A stretch of DNA of 64,000 nucleotides from Bacteroidota bacterium (lineage in GTDB: Bacteria; Bacteroidota; Bacteroidia; Bacteroidales; JAADJA01): NCBI GenBank assembly GCA_020444515.1, contig JAHLKX010000001.1, positions 806,001-870,000 on the forward strand, given 5' to 3'. The notes beneath the pieces were generated by a model. That model was not told where the DNA came from. It saw only the letters and a list, made by a program, of their open reading frames with translations, and searched no databases. Below, piece by piece: positions 45,926-56,477 of the stretch. Each line of letters opens with the position of its first letter. Positions within the stretch are counted from its first letter, which is position 1. A program made the position numbers and the translations under genes.

Positions 45926-48070
45926 TTAATCGTCTTCTTTGCGGGCATTGGCCACTTGATAGTCCGTTATATCTTTCAGAACATTATAGGATTCCAGGAG
46001 GTAAACATCCTTCTTCAAAGTTTTAATCCAGACATCCATTCTCGCTTTTTTGGAAGTATCTGCTACAATATCCCGTCTGTCGGCCTGAACATACTGAATA
46101 GTAAGTCCAAGGGTGTCTTTACCAATTCGGTCATATTTTTTTCCTTCAGCTTCCCGCTTTTTCAGCATATCTGAGTACTCATCATAATTCAGTGAAAAAG
46201 AAGTATTTTCCCGAAGACTCTGCAAGCGCTGACCATTTTCATCTATAAGGTTCAAAATGGAGTCATTTTGTATCCTTTTTTTACTGATCTCTATTATATA
46301 ATCCATATCATAGCTGGCATCCCAGGTTGTATATTCTACTGGTGAGATTTCATCCCAGGGCATCGGATAATCGAGATCCTTTTCTCCAAAATCCATATAG
46401 TTAAAATAATCGGGCATGATGATATCAGGGGTAACACCTTTTAGTTGTGTTGCATCGCCATTGATCCTGTAGAATTTCTGAACGGTCATTTTAAGGGATC
46501 CAAGTTCTTGCATATCAGCAGGTTTTTTGGGGACCATGCGATCAAGTTCGGTAAAATTCTGAACTGTTCCTTTACCATACGTATGCAATCCCCCCATAAT
46601 AATGGCACGCTCATAATCCTGCATAGCAGCAGCAAAGATCTCCGATGCAGAAGCACTCACCATATTTACCATAACCACCAGTGGTCCGTCGTATTGAACT
46701 CTTGCATCCGTATCATCATAGCTCTTTTTCACTCCCCTCCTGCCCTTTGATTGAACAACGGGTCCTTTATCAATGAAAAGACCGGCAATTTTTACTACAT
46801 CCTCCAGGGAGCCACCCCCATTATCACGCAAATCAAATACCAGACCTTCAATATTTTCCAATTGCAGTTTTTCTATTTCAACTTTCACATCATCAAAACA
46901 ATTTTTACCATTGATGCGAGAAAAATCTACATAAAAGGAGGGTAATTTCAGATAACCATATTTTTTCCCGGTTTCAGGATCGGTGATCACTGCTGACTTC
47001 GCATACGTTTCTTCAAGTACTACCACATCTCTTACGAGGGTAATATCTGTAATGGTACGATCCAGTTTTTTGACGGTTAATGTAACTTTTGTCCCTTTTT
47101 TCCCACGAATCAGCAAAACGGCTTCATCCAATCGCATATCTACAACATCAACGGGTTCTTCTCCTTCCTGCTTCACTTTCAGGATCAGATCACCCACTTC
47201 CAGTTCGCCTTGTTTCCATGAAGGACTTCCTGGAATGATTTTACTTACTTCAATATATGCATTTTTTTGTGTCAACTGGGCACCGATCCCTTCTAGCTGG
47301 CCGGAAAAACGTATATCAAAATTTTCCTTATCCTTGGGAGGAAAATATTCGGAATGAGGATCAAAAACATTGACAATTGAATTTACATAAACACTTAAGC
47401 GGTCATTTTCATTCAATTTACCCATACGGTGAAACCAGTCATCATATCGTTTCAGGATTTTTTCACGGGCTTCTTTTTCCAACTCAGTAAAAGATTTTAC
47501 AGTTACCGTATCGCTATCTTCGGCAGCTTTCTCCTGTTCCTCGGACATGTCATAGATCCTTGCCAGCGTCTCGTATTTCAGCAATAACCTCCATCGATCT
47601 TTCAACTCCTTTTTAGATGCTGAAAAACCAACCTTATCGGCATCATATTCATAAAACTCATCCAAATTGAAATCAAATGGTTTCGCCAGGATATCTTTAT
47701 AATAGGAAGAGGCTTCTTCGATGCGTTGTTCCAATATATCCACCGATTGATCAAAGAATGTGAAATCGATATCTTTCATTGCATCATCAATGGAGTTTTT
47801 ATACTGATCCAATTCATCTAAATCTTCCTGCAACAGAAAACGTTTTCCATAATCCAGGCGATCAATGTATAAGGAATAGGCTTTCTCAGAAAATTCATTA
47901 TTCAAATCACCCGGATTGTAATGTCCATTATTTATGGCAAAATTGATCACTTTTATCAACAATTCTCTTCTTAATTCATCGGTTTCGCTTCGGGATGCAA
48001 GCACGAAAATACTGACAGAAAGGAGAAGCGCCATGGCCACTCCAAAATATCGGAAAGTTCTTTTGTTCAT
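45926..48070 (-). CDS. prc: Carboxy-terminal processing (tail-specific) protease, Prc type
   Basis: 714 residues from ATG 48070 (an ATG at 48079 adds MKH). An N-terminal membrane anchor or signal (FRYFGVAMALLLSVSIFVLAS) is followed by the Prc helical domain, a PDZ domain (GIGAQLTQKNAYIEVSKIIP), and an S41 catalytic core with FDLRDNGGGSLEDVV, the nucleophile motif SASASEIFAAAMQDY and the lysine motif TYGKGTVQ. The C-terminal DUF3340 region follows. It degrades or trims periplasmic proteins with nonpolar C-termini. Monocistronic, divergent from the PHP-fold gene. Confidence 0.94.
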   Translation of the reverse strand: MNKRTFRYFGVAMALLLSVSIFVLASRSETDELRRELLIKVINFAINNGHYNPGDLNNEFSEKAYSLYIDRLDYGKRFLLQEDLDELDQYKNSIDDAMKDIDFTFFDQSVDILEQRIEEASSYYKDILAKPFDFNLDEFYEYDADKVGFSASKKELKDRWRLLLKYETLARIYDMSEEQEKAAEDSDTVTVKSFTELEKEAREKILKRYDDWFHRMGKLNENDRLSVYVNSIVNVFDPHSEYFPPKDKENFDIRFSGQLEGIGAQLTQKNAYIEVSKIIPGSPSWKQGELEVGDLILKVKQEGEEPVDVVDMRLDEAVLLIRGKKGTKVTLTVKKLDRTITDITLVRDVVVLEETYAKSAVITDPETGKKYGYLKLPSFYVDFSRINGKNCFDDVKVEIEKLQLENIEGLVFDLRDNGGGSLEDVVKIAGLFIDKGPVVQSKGRRGVKKSYDDTDARVQYDGPLVVMVNMVSASASEIFAAAMQDYERAIIMGGLHTYGKGTVQNFTELDRMVPKKPADMQELGSLKMTVQKFYRINGDATQLKGVTPDIIMPDYFNYMDFGEKDLDYPMPWDEISPVEYTTWDASYDMDYIIEISKKRIQNDSILNLIDENGQRLQSLRENTSFSLNYDEYSDMLKKREAEGKKYDRIGKDTLGLTIQYVQADRRDIVADTSKKARMDVWIKTLKKDVYLLESYNVLKDITDYQVANARKEDD

Positions 48071-48200
48071 ATGTTTCATTTTATCTGGGGATACCTCGTA
48101 ATCAGCGTAAAATTAGTGAATACCTTGAATAAATACGATAATTGATGTTAAATGTTGTTAATCCACAACATTTTATTTATCAAACCGCTTTAACCAGTTT

Positions 48201-48231
48201 TTGTTTAGTTAGTGGGGTTTATCTATTTTTG
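48201..48231 (+). promoter_or_regulatory. Promoter of the PHP-fold membrane protein gene
   Basis: TTG at 48201-48203, a 20-base spacer and TATTTTTG at 48224-48231 match the Bacteroidota promoter. It lies 14 bases before ATG 48246. Confidence 0.6.
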
Positions 48232-48245
48232 TCGGATCTTAACCC

Positions 48246-49463
48246 ATGTGCATGCTTAACTTGTTTTTAAAACTGATCCGCCTTCTACTAAAAATATTTG
48301 TCTATTTCGTTGGTGCTCTCATATTCGTATTTGTCCTGAAATATATAACCTGTCCTGTTTATACATTTCAAGCCACCAAACCATTTTCAGGAAATAAATA
48401 TTATAATCCATACCATCAGATGCAGCCCAAAGAGTGGCGGAAAGGTAATTTCCAGGTGCAATCCAGGGCATGGGCAGGCATAACATCGGGCAGGGGAAAT
48501 AGCGATGATGAAATTTATAATATTTATAAAAAATTGGATTATGATATCATTGCCATTTCTGATTATCAGAAAATAAACCGTTCACACGAAGACAAGCCAG
48601 GATTCATTGCTGTGTATGAACACGGTTATAATATCCCTAAGACCCATCAAGTATTGATAGGGTCCAAAAGGGTTCTCTGGAAGGATTATCCATTTTTTCA
48701 GAATATCCACAACAAGCAAAACATCATCCAAAAACTTCGTCCGGATAATGAACTTATTTTTCTGGCACATCCAAAGTTGCGCAGGGGTTACTCTGTGGAG
48801 GATATGCAATATCTTGCCAATTATGATGGTATTGAAGTCCTCAATAATTACCGGACATCTACAGCGCACTGGGACAAAGCTCTTTCTGCAGGAAACTACG
48901 TAACCGTTTTGGGCAATGATGATTCCCATAATGTAGAAAATCCTGATGAAATAGGCCACCACTGTACGTTGATCAATGCACCCGATCTCTCGAAAGAATC
49001 AATAATAAAATCGCTTCGAACAGGAAATGCCATTGGTGTAAAAGTCTGGCGACCAATCGGCGAAAGCATGGAGGATAAAATAAAACGTATTCGCGTATTA
49101 CCGGTACTTGATAAAGCTGTTATGAAAGGTGATACGTTAATAGTTGAAACCGATTCCATTATTTCGGAAGTCAGATTTATCGGTCAGGACGGAAGCCTTA
49201 AAAAAACTTCTCATGAGTCCCATCATGCCTGGTATGTATTTAATGCCAATGATACCTACATCAGGGCTGAAATTGAATTTCGCAATCAGGTTACCTTCTT
49301 TTTGAATCCAATCTGTCGGTACGACGGTACAACACCATCCAAAATGGCCAATCCGGAAGTTGATCTTTATAGAACGTGGCTGCTTCGTATCATTGGATTT
49401 GCATCCCTGATCTTTATCGGGATGAATTGGATATGGTTGAAAAAACGTTTCAGGAAAGCTTAG
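48246..49463 (+). CDS. Membrane-anchored PHP-fold protein with altered metal site
   Basis: 405 residues with a membrane helix at each end (about 13-33 and 384-400), so the middle domain should face the periplasm. The middle has the order of a PHP phosphoesterase: a strand in the motif I position, DYDIIAISDYQKI, AVYEHGYN, LIFLAHPKL (H175), DGIEVLN and GNDDSHN (D226, H228). The motif I HxH is Q70-V-Q72 and the His after the motif II Asp is Y107, so three usual metal ligands are missing while E125, H134, H175, D226 and H228 remain. Catalysis by the usual trinuclear mechanism is doubtful. It converges on infB. Confidence 0.8.
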   Translation: MCMLNLFLKLIRLLLKIFVYFVGALIFVFVLKYITCPVYTFQATKPFSGNKYYNPYHQMQPKEWRKGNFQVQSRAWAGITSGRGNSDDEIYNIYKKLDYDIIAISDYQKINRSHEDKPGFIAVYEHGYNIPKTHQVLIGSKRVLWKDYPFFQNIHNKQNIIQKLRPDNELIFLAHPKLRRGYSVEDMQYLANYDGIEVLNNYRTSTAHWDKALSAGNYVTVLGNDDSHNVENPDEIGHHCTLINAPDLSKESIIKSLRTGNAIGVKVWRPIGESMEDKIKRIRVLPVLDKAVMKGDTLIVETDSIISEVRFIGQDGSLKKTSHESHHAWYVFNANDTYIRAEIEFRNQVTFFLNPICRYDGTTPSKMANPEVDLYRTWLLRIIGFASLIFIGMNWIWLKKRFRKA

Positions 49464-49473
49464 CAGCCAGACA

Positions 49474-52400
49474 TTAACTTAAAGTTTTCTTGACTTCCAC
49501 CTCTTCATAACCTTCAATGATATCGCCAACTTTAATGTCATTGTAATTTTCAATATTCAAACCACATTCATAACCTGCCTTCACCTCTTTCACATCATCT
49601 TTAAATCTTTTCAGAGAGCCCAAAAGACCAGTGTAAACGACAATGCCATCGCGAATGACACGTACCTTTGTTTTTCGTGTAATGGTGCCGTCAAGGACAT
49701 AACAACCCGCAACAGTACCAACCTTGGTAATTTTGAAAACTTCGCGAACTTCGACATTACAAATGATTTTTTCTTCGATATCGGGTGACAACATCCCTTC
49801 CATAGCAGCCTTAATCTCTTCGATGGCCTGGTAAATGATAGAATATAAGCGGATGTCAATCTGTTCCTGCTCAGCTAGTTTACGGGCTCCTACAGAAGGT
49901 CGTACCTGGAAAGCCACAATTACGGCATCCGATGCAGAAGCAAGCATTACGTCGGTTTCTGTTACCTGCCCAACAGATTTATGAATAATGTTAACCTGAA
50001 TTTGTTCGTTCGAAAGTTTTAAAAGGGAATCAGAAAGCGCTTCAACAGACCCGTCGACATCGCCTTTCACAATGATATTCAACTCCTTGAAGTCACCAAT
50101 GGCAATCCGACGTCCGATCTCATCCAGGGTAATGTGTTTTTGGGTCCGCATACCCTGTTCACGCTGCAATTGCAAACGTTTTGTGGCAATGTTTTTCGCT
50201 TCGCGCTCATCCTTCATAACATTAAACACATCGCCAGCCTGTGGCGCTCCGTTTAACCCAAGCAACAATACTGGGGATGAAGGTCCGGCTTCATTGATCT
50301 TTTGATTGCGTTCATTGTACATGGCTTTTACACGGCCCATTGTTGATCCGGCCAATACAACATCACCATTCTTCAGTGTACCGTCCTGCACCAGCATTTT
50401 GGCTATGTAACCACGGCCCTTATCGAGTGAACTTTCTATAACGGTTCCTCTTGCTAATTTATCAGGGTTTGCTTTTAAATCAAGAAGTTCAGCTTCCAGC
50501 AATACCTTTTCAAGCAATTCATCGATATTAACCCCTTGTTTAGCAGAAATTTCCTGGCTCTGGAATTTACCACCCCAGTCCTCTACCAGTATATTCATTT
50601 TGGATAGCTCTTCTTTAACTTTTTCGGGGTTAGCAGTGGGTTTATCAATTTTATTGATGGCAAAAACGATGGGAACACCAGCTGCCTGGGCATGATTGAT
50701 GGCTTCCTTCGTTTGGGGCATTACATTATCATCAGCTGCCACAACAATAATGGCCACATCTGTTACGCTGGCACCCCTGGCACGCATGGCTGTAAAAGCT
50801 TCGTGACCCGGTGTATCAAGGAAAGTGATGCGTCGATCGCCATCCAAAACCACTTCATAAGCTCCTATGTGCTGTGTTATTCCACCAGCTTCTCCAGCTA
50901 CCACATTGGCTTTACGGATGTAATCCAATAATTTGGTTTTACCATGGTCAACGTGACCCATCACGGTAACAATCGGAGCTCGTGGTATTAAATCCTCCGG
51001 ACTGTCATCCGAATCATCTGAATCTGCAATGGCCTCAGCTACATCCACACTCACAAATTCAACTTTATAGCCAAACTCCTCGGCAACCAGGGAAAGGGTC
51101 TCGGCATCAAGACGCTGGTTGATAGAAACAAATAAACCCAGTGTCATACAGGTAGAAATAACCTGCGTTACCGGTACATTCATCATATTTGCCAGTTCAT
51201 TGGCTGTTACAAATTCCGTGACCTTGAGAATATTCTTTTGTTCTTCCTGCTTTTCAAGCTCCCGCTGACGGTTTTCGCTCATTGACTGACGCTTCTCCCG
51301 ACGGTGTTTAACAGCTTTCGATTTACCACCTCCCGTAAGTTTAGCCAGTGTTTCCTTTATTTGTTGTTGGATATCTTCTTCCTTGATATCAGGACGTTCG
51401 CGGTCACGACGACCCTTTCGTCCTTTGCCTTTTCCCCTTGCACTATCCTTGTCATCTTTTCCTGGATGAACAGGTCCCTTATCGGTTTGTATCCGTTTCC
51501 GCTTCTTCTTTTTTCGGGATGAAATATCTGAATCTTTGGATGAAGCAACCGGTTTCTTTTCTTTCTTCTTTTCAACCGGGAGCTCAATCTTATCAACGAT
51601 TGTAGGACCCTGTAACTTGGTAAATTCAGTCTTAATAAAATTGGGATCCCTTTTGGGCTCTTCAGAAGCAACATCTTTGGCTTTGGGTTCCTCTGTTTTT
51701 TCTGCTTCAGCCTTGGCTTCAACTGTTTTTGAAGATTCTTCTACTACAGGCGTTTCTTCTTTTTGTGGCTCTTTATCAGCAACAGGTTGTTTCTTCTTTT
51801 TACTATCCCTTTCCTTCTTTTTCTCCGCAGCACTTTTACGATCTGGTTTCGTTTTCATATTGATCTTACTCAGATCAATCTTTCCAAGAACCTTTGGGGA
51901 ATCAGACGCAACCTTCTCTGAAGGTTCCTGTTCATCTACCTCTTCTTTTTCTTCAACTTTTATTTCAGGTTTTTTCTCTGTTTTACTTTCTTTTGGTTTT
52001 TCCTTTTCTTTTTCTATCTTGTCTGCTTCTTCTTTTTCTTTCTTGTCCGGCTTTTCAGATTTTTCCTCAATCGCCTCCTTCTTGGCAGCAGGTTTTTCCG
52101 TATCTTTTTTCGCTGGAGCCGGTTTATCTTCCTCTTTGGGCTCTTGTTTTTCGTCAGTATCGGCTTTTTCCTTTTTAGCTTCCGTTTTCGAAATACTGAT
52201 ATCTTTTATAAAGACCTCTTCAAAGTCATCCTCAGCATCCTGATCTTTTTGATCATGGATTTTGTCCTCAATGCTTATCGTTTGATGATCAGAATAATCC
52301 AGGCCAATTTTACGGGCTTCTTCCTTCACCGTCTTTTGTGTCTGAAACTGCTGCTCCAACAACACATACATCTCAGGTGTAAGCTTGGTATTGGGACTGG

Positions 52401-52509
52401 ATACGATGTCATAGCCCTTCTTACCCAGGAATTCGACGATGGTGGTAATTCCAACATTGAATTCCTTTGCTGCCTTACTAAGCCTTATTGGTTTGCCTGT
52501 GTCTGCCAT
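49474..52509 (-). CDS. infB: Translation initiation factor IF-2
   Basis: 1011 residues. The N-terminal winged-helix segment ([23 protein letters not shown]) is followed by a linker of about 300 residues very rich in Lys and Glu, then an IF2_N repeat, the GTPase domain from about residue 505 with [10 protein letters not shown] (G1 at about 515), DTPGHEAF and NKID, and domains II-IV ending [11 protein letters not shown]. It places initiator tRNA on the 30S subunit. Third gene of rimP-nusA-infB, 53 bases after nusA. Confidence 0.98.
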   Translation of the reverse strand: MADTGKPIRLSKAAKEFNVGITTIVEFLGKKGYDIVSSPNTKLTPEMYVLLEQQFQTQKTVKEEARKIGLDYSDHQTISIEDKIHDQKDQDAEDDFEEVFIKDISISKTEAKKEKADTDEKQEPKEEDKPAPAKKDTEKPAAKKEAIEEKSEKPDKKEKEEADKIEKEKEKPKESKTEKKPEIKVEEKEEVDEQEPSEKVASDSPKVLGKIDLSKINMKTKPDRKSAAEKKKERDSKKKKQPVADKEPQKEETPVVEESSKTVEAKAEAEKTEEPKAKDVASEEPKRDPNFIKTEFTKLQGPTIVDKIELPVEKKKEKKPVASSKDSDISSRKKKKRKRIQTDKGPVHPGKDDKDSARGKGKGRKGRRDRERPDIKEEDIQQQIKETLAKLTGGGKSKAVKHRREKRQSMSENRQRELEKQEEQKNILKVTEFVTANELANMMNVPVTQVISTCMTLGLFVSINQRLDAETLSLVAEEFGYKVEFVSVDVAEAIADSDDSDDSPEDLIPRAPIVTVMGHVDHGKTKLLDYIRKANVVAGEAGGITQHIGAYEVVLDGDRRITFLDTPGHEAFTAMRARGASVTDVAIIVVAADDNVMPQTKEAINHAQAAGVPIVFAINKIDKPTANPEKVKEELSKMNILVEDWGGKFQSQEISAKQGVNIDELLEKVLLEAELLDLKANPDKLARGTVIESSLDKGRGYIAKMLVQDGTLKNGDVVLAGSTMGRVKAMYNERNQKINEAGPSSPVLLLGLNGAPQAGDVFNVMKDEREAKNIATKRLQLQREQGMRTQKHITLDEIGRRIAIGDFKELNIIVKGDVDGSVEALSDSLLKLSNEQIQVNIIHKSVGQVTETDVMLASASDAVIVAFQVRPSVGARKLAEQEQIDIRLYSIIYQAIEEIKAAMEGMLSPDIEEKIICNVEVREVFKITKVGTVAGCYVLDGTITRKTKVRVIRDGIVVYTGLLGSLKRFKDDVKEVKAGYECGLNIENYNDIKVGDIIEGYEEVEVKKTLS

Positions 52510-52562
52510 AAAAACCTTTGTGATATTCTAAAATTTTATAAAATTTGCTAAAGTACTATATT

Positions 52563-53798
52563 TTATTCAAATTCCTCCTGCAATATCCGGATTACTTCCC
52601 GGATGGTCTCTTCCTCTAAATCAGTTCTTTTAACCAGATCGGAGATATCCAAATCCAAAACACTGCGAGCCGTATCACAACCAATGGCTTTGAATTCATC
52701 AATGATCCACTGATCGATCTCATCAGAAAATTCCTGAAGATCCACATCTTCCGCATCCACATCACTTTCCCGAAATACATCTATTTCATAACCGGTAAGT
52801 TTACCGGCCAGTTTGATATTAAATCCACCTTTGCCAATGGCCAGGGATACCTGATCCGGTTTCAAATAGACTTCTGCCCTCTTCTCTTCCTCAACTATAT
52901 TAATGGATGAAATTTTGGCCGGACTCAGTGCCCGCTGAATATACAGGACCGGATTGTTGGTAAAATTGATCACATCGATGTTTTCGTTCTTCAACTCCCT
53001 GACAATTCCATGGATCCGTGAACCCTTCATCCCCACACATGCACCCACCGGGTCAATGCGATCATCATAAGATTCAACCGCAATTTTAGCTCTCTCACCC
53101 GGTACACGGACAATATTGCGGATGGTAATCAAACCGTCGAATACCTCCGGCACTTCCGATTCAAATAATCTTTCAAGGAAAACCGGTGATGTTCTGGATA
53201 AAATAATTACCGGTGTATTGTTTCTCATTTCCACTTTGGACACCACTGCACGAATGGTATCGCCTTTGCGGTAAAAGTCAGTAGGGATTTGCTCCGACTT
53301 GGGGAGAATCAGCTCGATGCCTTCATCATCCAGTACGAGTATCTCTTTTTTCCAAACCTGGTAAACCTCTCCTGTAATGATTTCACCAATCCGCTCTTTA
53401 TACTTCTTGTAAACGTTATCCTTTTCGTATTCCTGAATTTTTGACATCAGGTTCTGACGAATGGTCAAAATATCACGCCTGCCAAAATCCAGCATTTTTA
53501 TTTCTTCTGAAACTTCTTCTCCAACCTCAAAATCCGGCTCAATTTTAATGGCTTCAGAATATGGAATCTGTAGATTGTCATCTTCCACATCGTCATCATC
53601 CACGATTTCCCTGTTTCTCCAAATCTCAAGATCACCTGTATCAATGTTGACAATGATATCAAAGTTATCAGCCGAGCCAAAACGTTTGGCTAACATATGC
53701 CTGAAAACATCTTCGAGAATCCGCATCATGGTTTCCCGTCCGATATTCTTGAACTCTTTAAATTCCGAAAAAGTCTCAACAAGATTAATGTTTTCCAT
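52563..53798 (-). CDS. nusA: Transcription termination/antitermination factor NusA
   Basis: 411 residues. N-terminal RNA polymerase-binding domain, S1 domain (about 137-205, with GEVYQVWKKEILVL), two KH domains (VGACVGMKGSRIHGIVREL and VSLAIGKGGFNIKLAGKLTG), and an acidic C-terminal tail with one helix-hairpin region. It modulates pausing and termination by RNA polymerase. It lies 25 bases after rimP in the classical operon. Confidence 0.98.
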   Translation of the reverse strand: MENINLVETFSEFKEFKNIGRETMMRILEDVFRHMLAKRFGSADNFDIIVNIDTGDLEIWRNREIVDDDDVEDDNLQIPYSEAIKIEPDFEVGEEVSEEIKMLDFGRRDILTIRQNLMSKIQEYEKDNVYKKYKERIGEIITGEVYQVWKKEILVLDDEGIELILPKSEQIPTDFYRKGDTIRAVVSKVEMRNNTPVIILSRTSPVFLERLFESEVPEVFDGLITIRNIVRVPGERAKIAVESYDDRIDPVGACVGMKGSRIHGIVRELKNENIDVINFTNNPVLYIQRALSPAKISSINIVEEEKRAEVYLKPDQVSLAIGKGGFNIKLAGKLTGYEIDVFRESDVDAEDVDLQEFSDEIDQWIIDEFKAIGCDTARSVLDLDISDLVKRTDLEEETIREVIRILQEEFE

Positions 53799-53823
53799 TT
53801 TATTTTTAATACGTTGTTATTTG

Positions 53824-54270
53824 TTACTTAAATGATATTTCAGGTTTTGCTGCTTTGATGTCAGCCATTGAAATGGCCTCTATCATCGTGTTTTCACCTT
53901 TCTTACCAACCCGCTTCTCCAGCTTGATGGTGGATTCATCTGCATCCAGCAATTTCCCTTTCAGTTTTGAACCATCCGTTTTTTCTACCCTGACATCCCG
54001 ACCGATATACTTTTTATATTGGCGCAAAAGCTTAAAAGGCTTGTCCAATCCTGGCGAACTAACACGTAGCTCATAATCCTCTTCTTCGCGATCGAATGCT
54101 GATTCGATCAGCCTGCTGATCTTGACACATTCACCTATGCTAATCCCTTCATCACCATCTACAAAAACATCTATTACATTGGTAGACGATAAATCAATTC
54201 CAACCAGGAATTTATCACTCCCTTGCAAATAGTCATTAACGATCGATTCTATTTTCGTTTTATCCAGCAT
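53824..54270 (-). CDS. rimP: Ribosome maturation factor RimP
   Basis: 148 residues. RimP features: FLVGIDLSSTNVIDVFVDGDEGISIGECVKISR in the N-terminal domain, ELRVSSPGLDKPFKLLRQYKKYIGRDV, and a C-terminal SH3-like domain. It assists assembly of the 30S subunit. First gene of rimP-nusA-infB; its leader carries two stem-loops. Confidence 0.96.
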   Translation of the reverse strand: MLDKTKIESIVNDYLQGSDKFLVGIDLSSTNVIDVFVDGDEGISIGECVKISRLIESAFDREEEDYELRVSSPGLDKPFKLLRQYKKYIGRDVRVEKTDGSKLKGKLLDADESTIKLEKRVGKKGENTMIEAISMADIKAAKPEISFK

Positions 54271-54283
54271 TTCCCTAATGAAA

Positions 54284-54338
54284 GAGGGGACGTATGCCCC
54301 CTCAACTCTTGTTTCTATCGTTGACCGCTCGTTCGCGG
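54284..54338 (-). promoter_or_regulatory. Two stem-loops in the rimP-nusA-infB leader
   Basis: On the minus strand a 4-base stem (54338-54325, CCGC/GCGG, 6-base loop) is followed by a 6-base stem (54303-54284, GAGGGG/CCCCTC, 8-base loop) that ends 13 bases before the rimP ATG. The second is near enough to the start to affect ribosome binding. It lacks a long T-run, so it is not a clear terminator. Confidence 0.4.
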
Positions 54339-54365
54339 ATTATTTTTCCATTCAAAAAAGCGGTG

Positions 54366-54373
54366 CAAAAATA
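54366..54373 (-). promoter_or_regulatory. Possible -7 box (TATTTTTG) for the rimP operon
   Basis: Exact TAnnTTTG match on the minus strand, about 95 bases before rimP, upstream of both stem-loops. No -33 TTG at the expected spacing. Confidence 0.4.
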
Positions 54374-54422
54374 AATAAATTATTTGAAATAGAGGTATAT
54401 TTCTCCTAAACTTTTATGTGGA

Positions 54423-56456
54423 TTACTTTTTAATAAAATCAATTATTCTATTTTTCACCTGCTCGCCCGAAAACCCAAATTCCTCATCAAGTTTCTTATA
54501 AGGAGCTGAATATCCAAAATGATCCAACCCAAATACCAATCCATTTTCACCGGCAAGTCCTTCCATGGTCACCGGCAACCCGGCTGTCAAAGCAAAAACA
54601 GGAATATCCCGGGGAATCACCAACTGCTGATATGATTTATCCTGCAGTCTAAAAAGACCTTCTGAGATCACAGAAGTGACCTGTGCCACAATTCCCTCCT
54701 TACCAAGCAATTCTGCAGCATCCACCAAAGTGCGCACTTCAGAGCCGCTGGCAACCAGGTTTACATCTGCTCTAACTTTTGGTTTAATAACAATATATGC
54801 ACCTTTGGCACATTGTTTTGCCTCATCGAACCGTATAGAATAGGAAGTGGAAGGCAGATCATTGATAGCTTGACGTGATAATATCAAACCCGTGGGGGAA
54901 TCCTGATTTTCAACTGCCATTTTCCAGGCGATGGCCGTTTCTGCAGAGTCTGCGGGCCGAAGCACTAACATGCTGTTTTTACCCTTATGATTTTTCAATT
55001 TTTCCAGTAACCGAATTTGAGCTTCCTGCTCTACAGGTTGATGAGTAGGTCCATCCTCTCCTACCCTGAATGAATCATGGGTCCAAACATATTTGACCGG
55101 AAGTTGCATCAATGCAGCCAATCGAATAGCAGGTTTCATAAAGTCAGAAAAGGCAAAGAAAGTTCCACAAACCGGTATTAGATTTGATAAAGCCATTCCA
55201 TTTGCCAGAGCAGCCATGGTCAATTCTGAAACGCCGGCATGAAGAAATGCACCACTGAAATCACCTTTTGCAATGGGTTTGCTTTTTTTGAGAAAACCAT
55301 CGGTTTTATCACTGTTGGCCAGGTCGGCCGACATCACCAGCATATTATCGAAAGTGTTTGCAAATTCGCTTAAAACAGCAGATGAAGCAGCCCGTGTGGC
55401 AATATTGGCTTTGAATTCGATCTTGCTATATTCGATGGCCGGGATTTTACCTGAAAATATATCATCCAGCTTTTTAGCTAATCCTGGATTTGTTTTTCTC
55501 CAATCTTCAAAGGTTACCATTTTAGCTTTTACAGCTTCCCGTTTTTGATCCAAAGCTTCTTTATACAATGCCTTGGTTTCTGCAAAAACACCAAATGGAT
55601 TTTCCGGATCACCCCCCAAATTCAAAATGGTTTTTTCAACCGACCCGCCTGCAGCACTCAAAGGTTGTCCATGTGTGGAAACCTGCCCTTCGTAACTTTC
55701 TTGATTTTCCGTAAGTGCCCCTTTTCCCATGATGGTTTGCCCGATAATTAAAACAGGTTTCTCTTGCTCCTGCTGGGTTTTCATGAGTGCACCCCGTATT
55801 TCATCCGGATCATTACCATTGATGGTCATCACCCGCCAGCCCCATGCTTCGTATTTGGCTGCTGTATCTTCATGAGTAACTGCATCCACTCTGGTAGAAA
55901 GCTGTACTTCATTGGCATCGTAAAACATCACAAGATTATGAAGACCGAGATAACCAGCAATGCGCCCGGCGCCCTGGGCCACTTCCTCCTGAATACCACC
56001 ATCAGAAATGAAAGCATAGGTTTTATGCGCCATCCACTCGCCAAATCGGGCAACCATAAATCTTTCAGCAATGGCTGAACCTACTGCCATTGCATGTCCC
56101 TGCCCAAGTGGCCCGGAAGTATTTTCAACTCCGCGTTTCACATCCAATTCCGGATGGCCGGGCGTTACACTATGCCATTGCCTGAAATGCATCAAATCCT
56201 CAGTAGAATAAGTCCCAACCAAATGCAAAACCGAATACAACATGGGGGACATGTGCCCAGGATCCAAAAAAAACCGGTCACGGAATGGCCAACCCAAATC
56301 GTCCGGGTTAAAATTCATAAATTCGGTAAATAGCAAATTGATATAATCGGCGCCACCCATAGCACCACCGGGATGACCGGATTTGGCTTTTTCAACCATA
56401 AACAGGCTTAAAATCCTGATGTTATCTGCGGCTTTTGTTAAAAGGGTATTGTCCAT
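54423..56456 (-). CDS. tkt: Transketolase
   Basis: 677 residues, full length. N-terminal thiamine diphosphate domain (SGHPGGAMGGADYINLLF, then DPGHMSPMLYSVLH and GPLGQGHAMAVGSAIAE), a Pyr domain with GVSELTMAALANGMAL and THDSFRVGEDGPTHQPVEQ, and a C-terminal domain. The cofactor/metal motif, usually GDG, reads ISDGGIQEEVAQG here, so the first Gly is Ser. It moves two-carbon units between sugar phosphates in the pentose phosphate pathway and makes erythrose-4-phosphate. Downstream of pdxB by 21 bases. Confidence 0.96.
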   Translation of the reverse strand: MDNTLLTKAADNIRILSLFMVEKAKSGHPGGAMGGADYINLLFTEFMNFNPDDLGWPFRDRFFLDPGHMSPMLYSVLHLVGTYSTEDLMHFRQWHSVTPGHPELDVKRGVENTSGPLGQGHAMAVGSAIAERFMVARFGEWMAHKTYAFISDGGIQEEVAQGAGRIAGYLGLHNLVMFYDANEVQLSTRVDAVTHEDTAAKYEAWGWRVMTINGNDPDEIRGALMKTQQEQEKPVLIIGQTIMGKGALTENQESYEGQVSTHGQPLSAAGGSVEKTILNLGGDPENPFGVFAETKALYKEALDQKREAVKAKMVTFEDWRKTNPGLAKKLDDIFSGKIPAIEYSKIEFKANIATRAASSAVLSEFANTFDNMLVMSADLANSDKTDGFLKKSKPIAKGDFSGAFLHAGVSELTMAALANGMALSNLIPVCGTFFAFSDFMKPAIRLAALMQLPVKYVWTHDSFRVGEDGPTHQPVEQEAQIRLLEKLKNHKGKNSMLVLRPADSAETAIAWKMAVENQDSPTGLILSRQAINDLPSTSYSIRFDEAKQCAKGAYIVIKPKVRADVNLVASGSEVRTLVDAAELLGKEGIVAQVTSVISEGLFRLQDKSYQQLVIPRDIPVFALTAGLPVTMEGLAGENGLVFGLDHFGYSAPYKKLDEEFGFSGEQVKNRIIDFIKK

Positions 56457-56477
56457 TGATAATTTCTTAAAACGTTA

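Noticed and set aside
51536..52243. Long plus-strand frame rich in Ser and Phe opposite infB
   Set aside because: It is the mirror of the Lys/Glu codons (AAA, GAA) of the IF-2 linker, with no start signal or homology.
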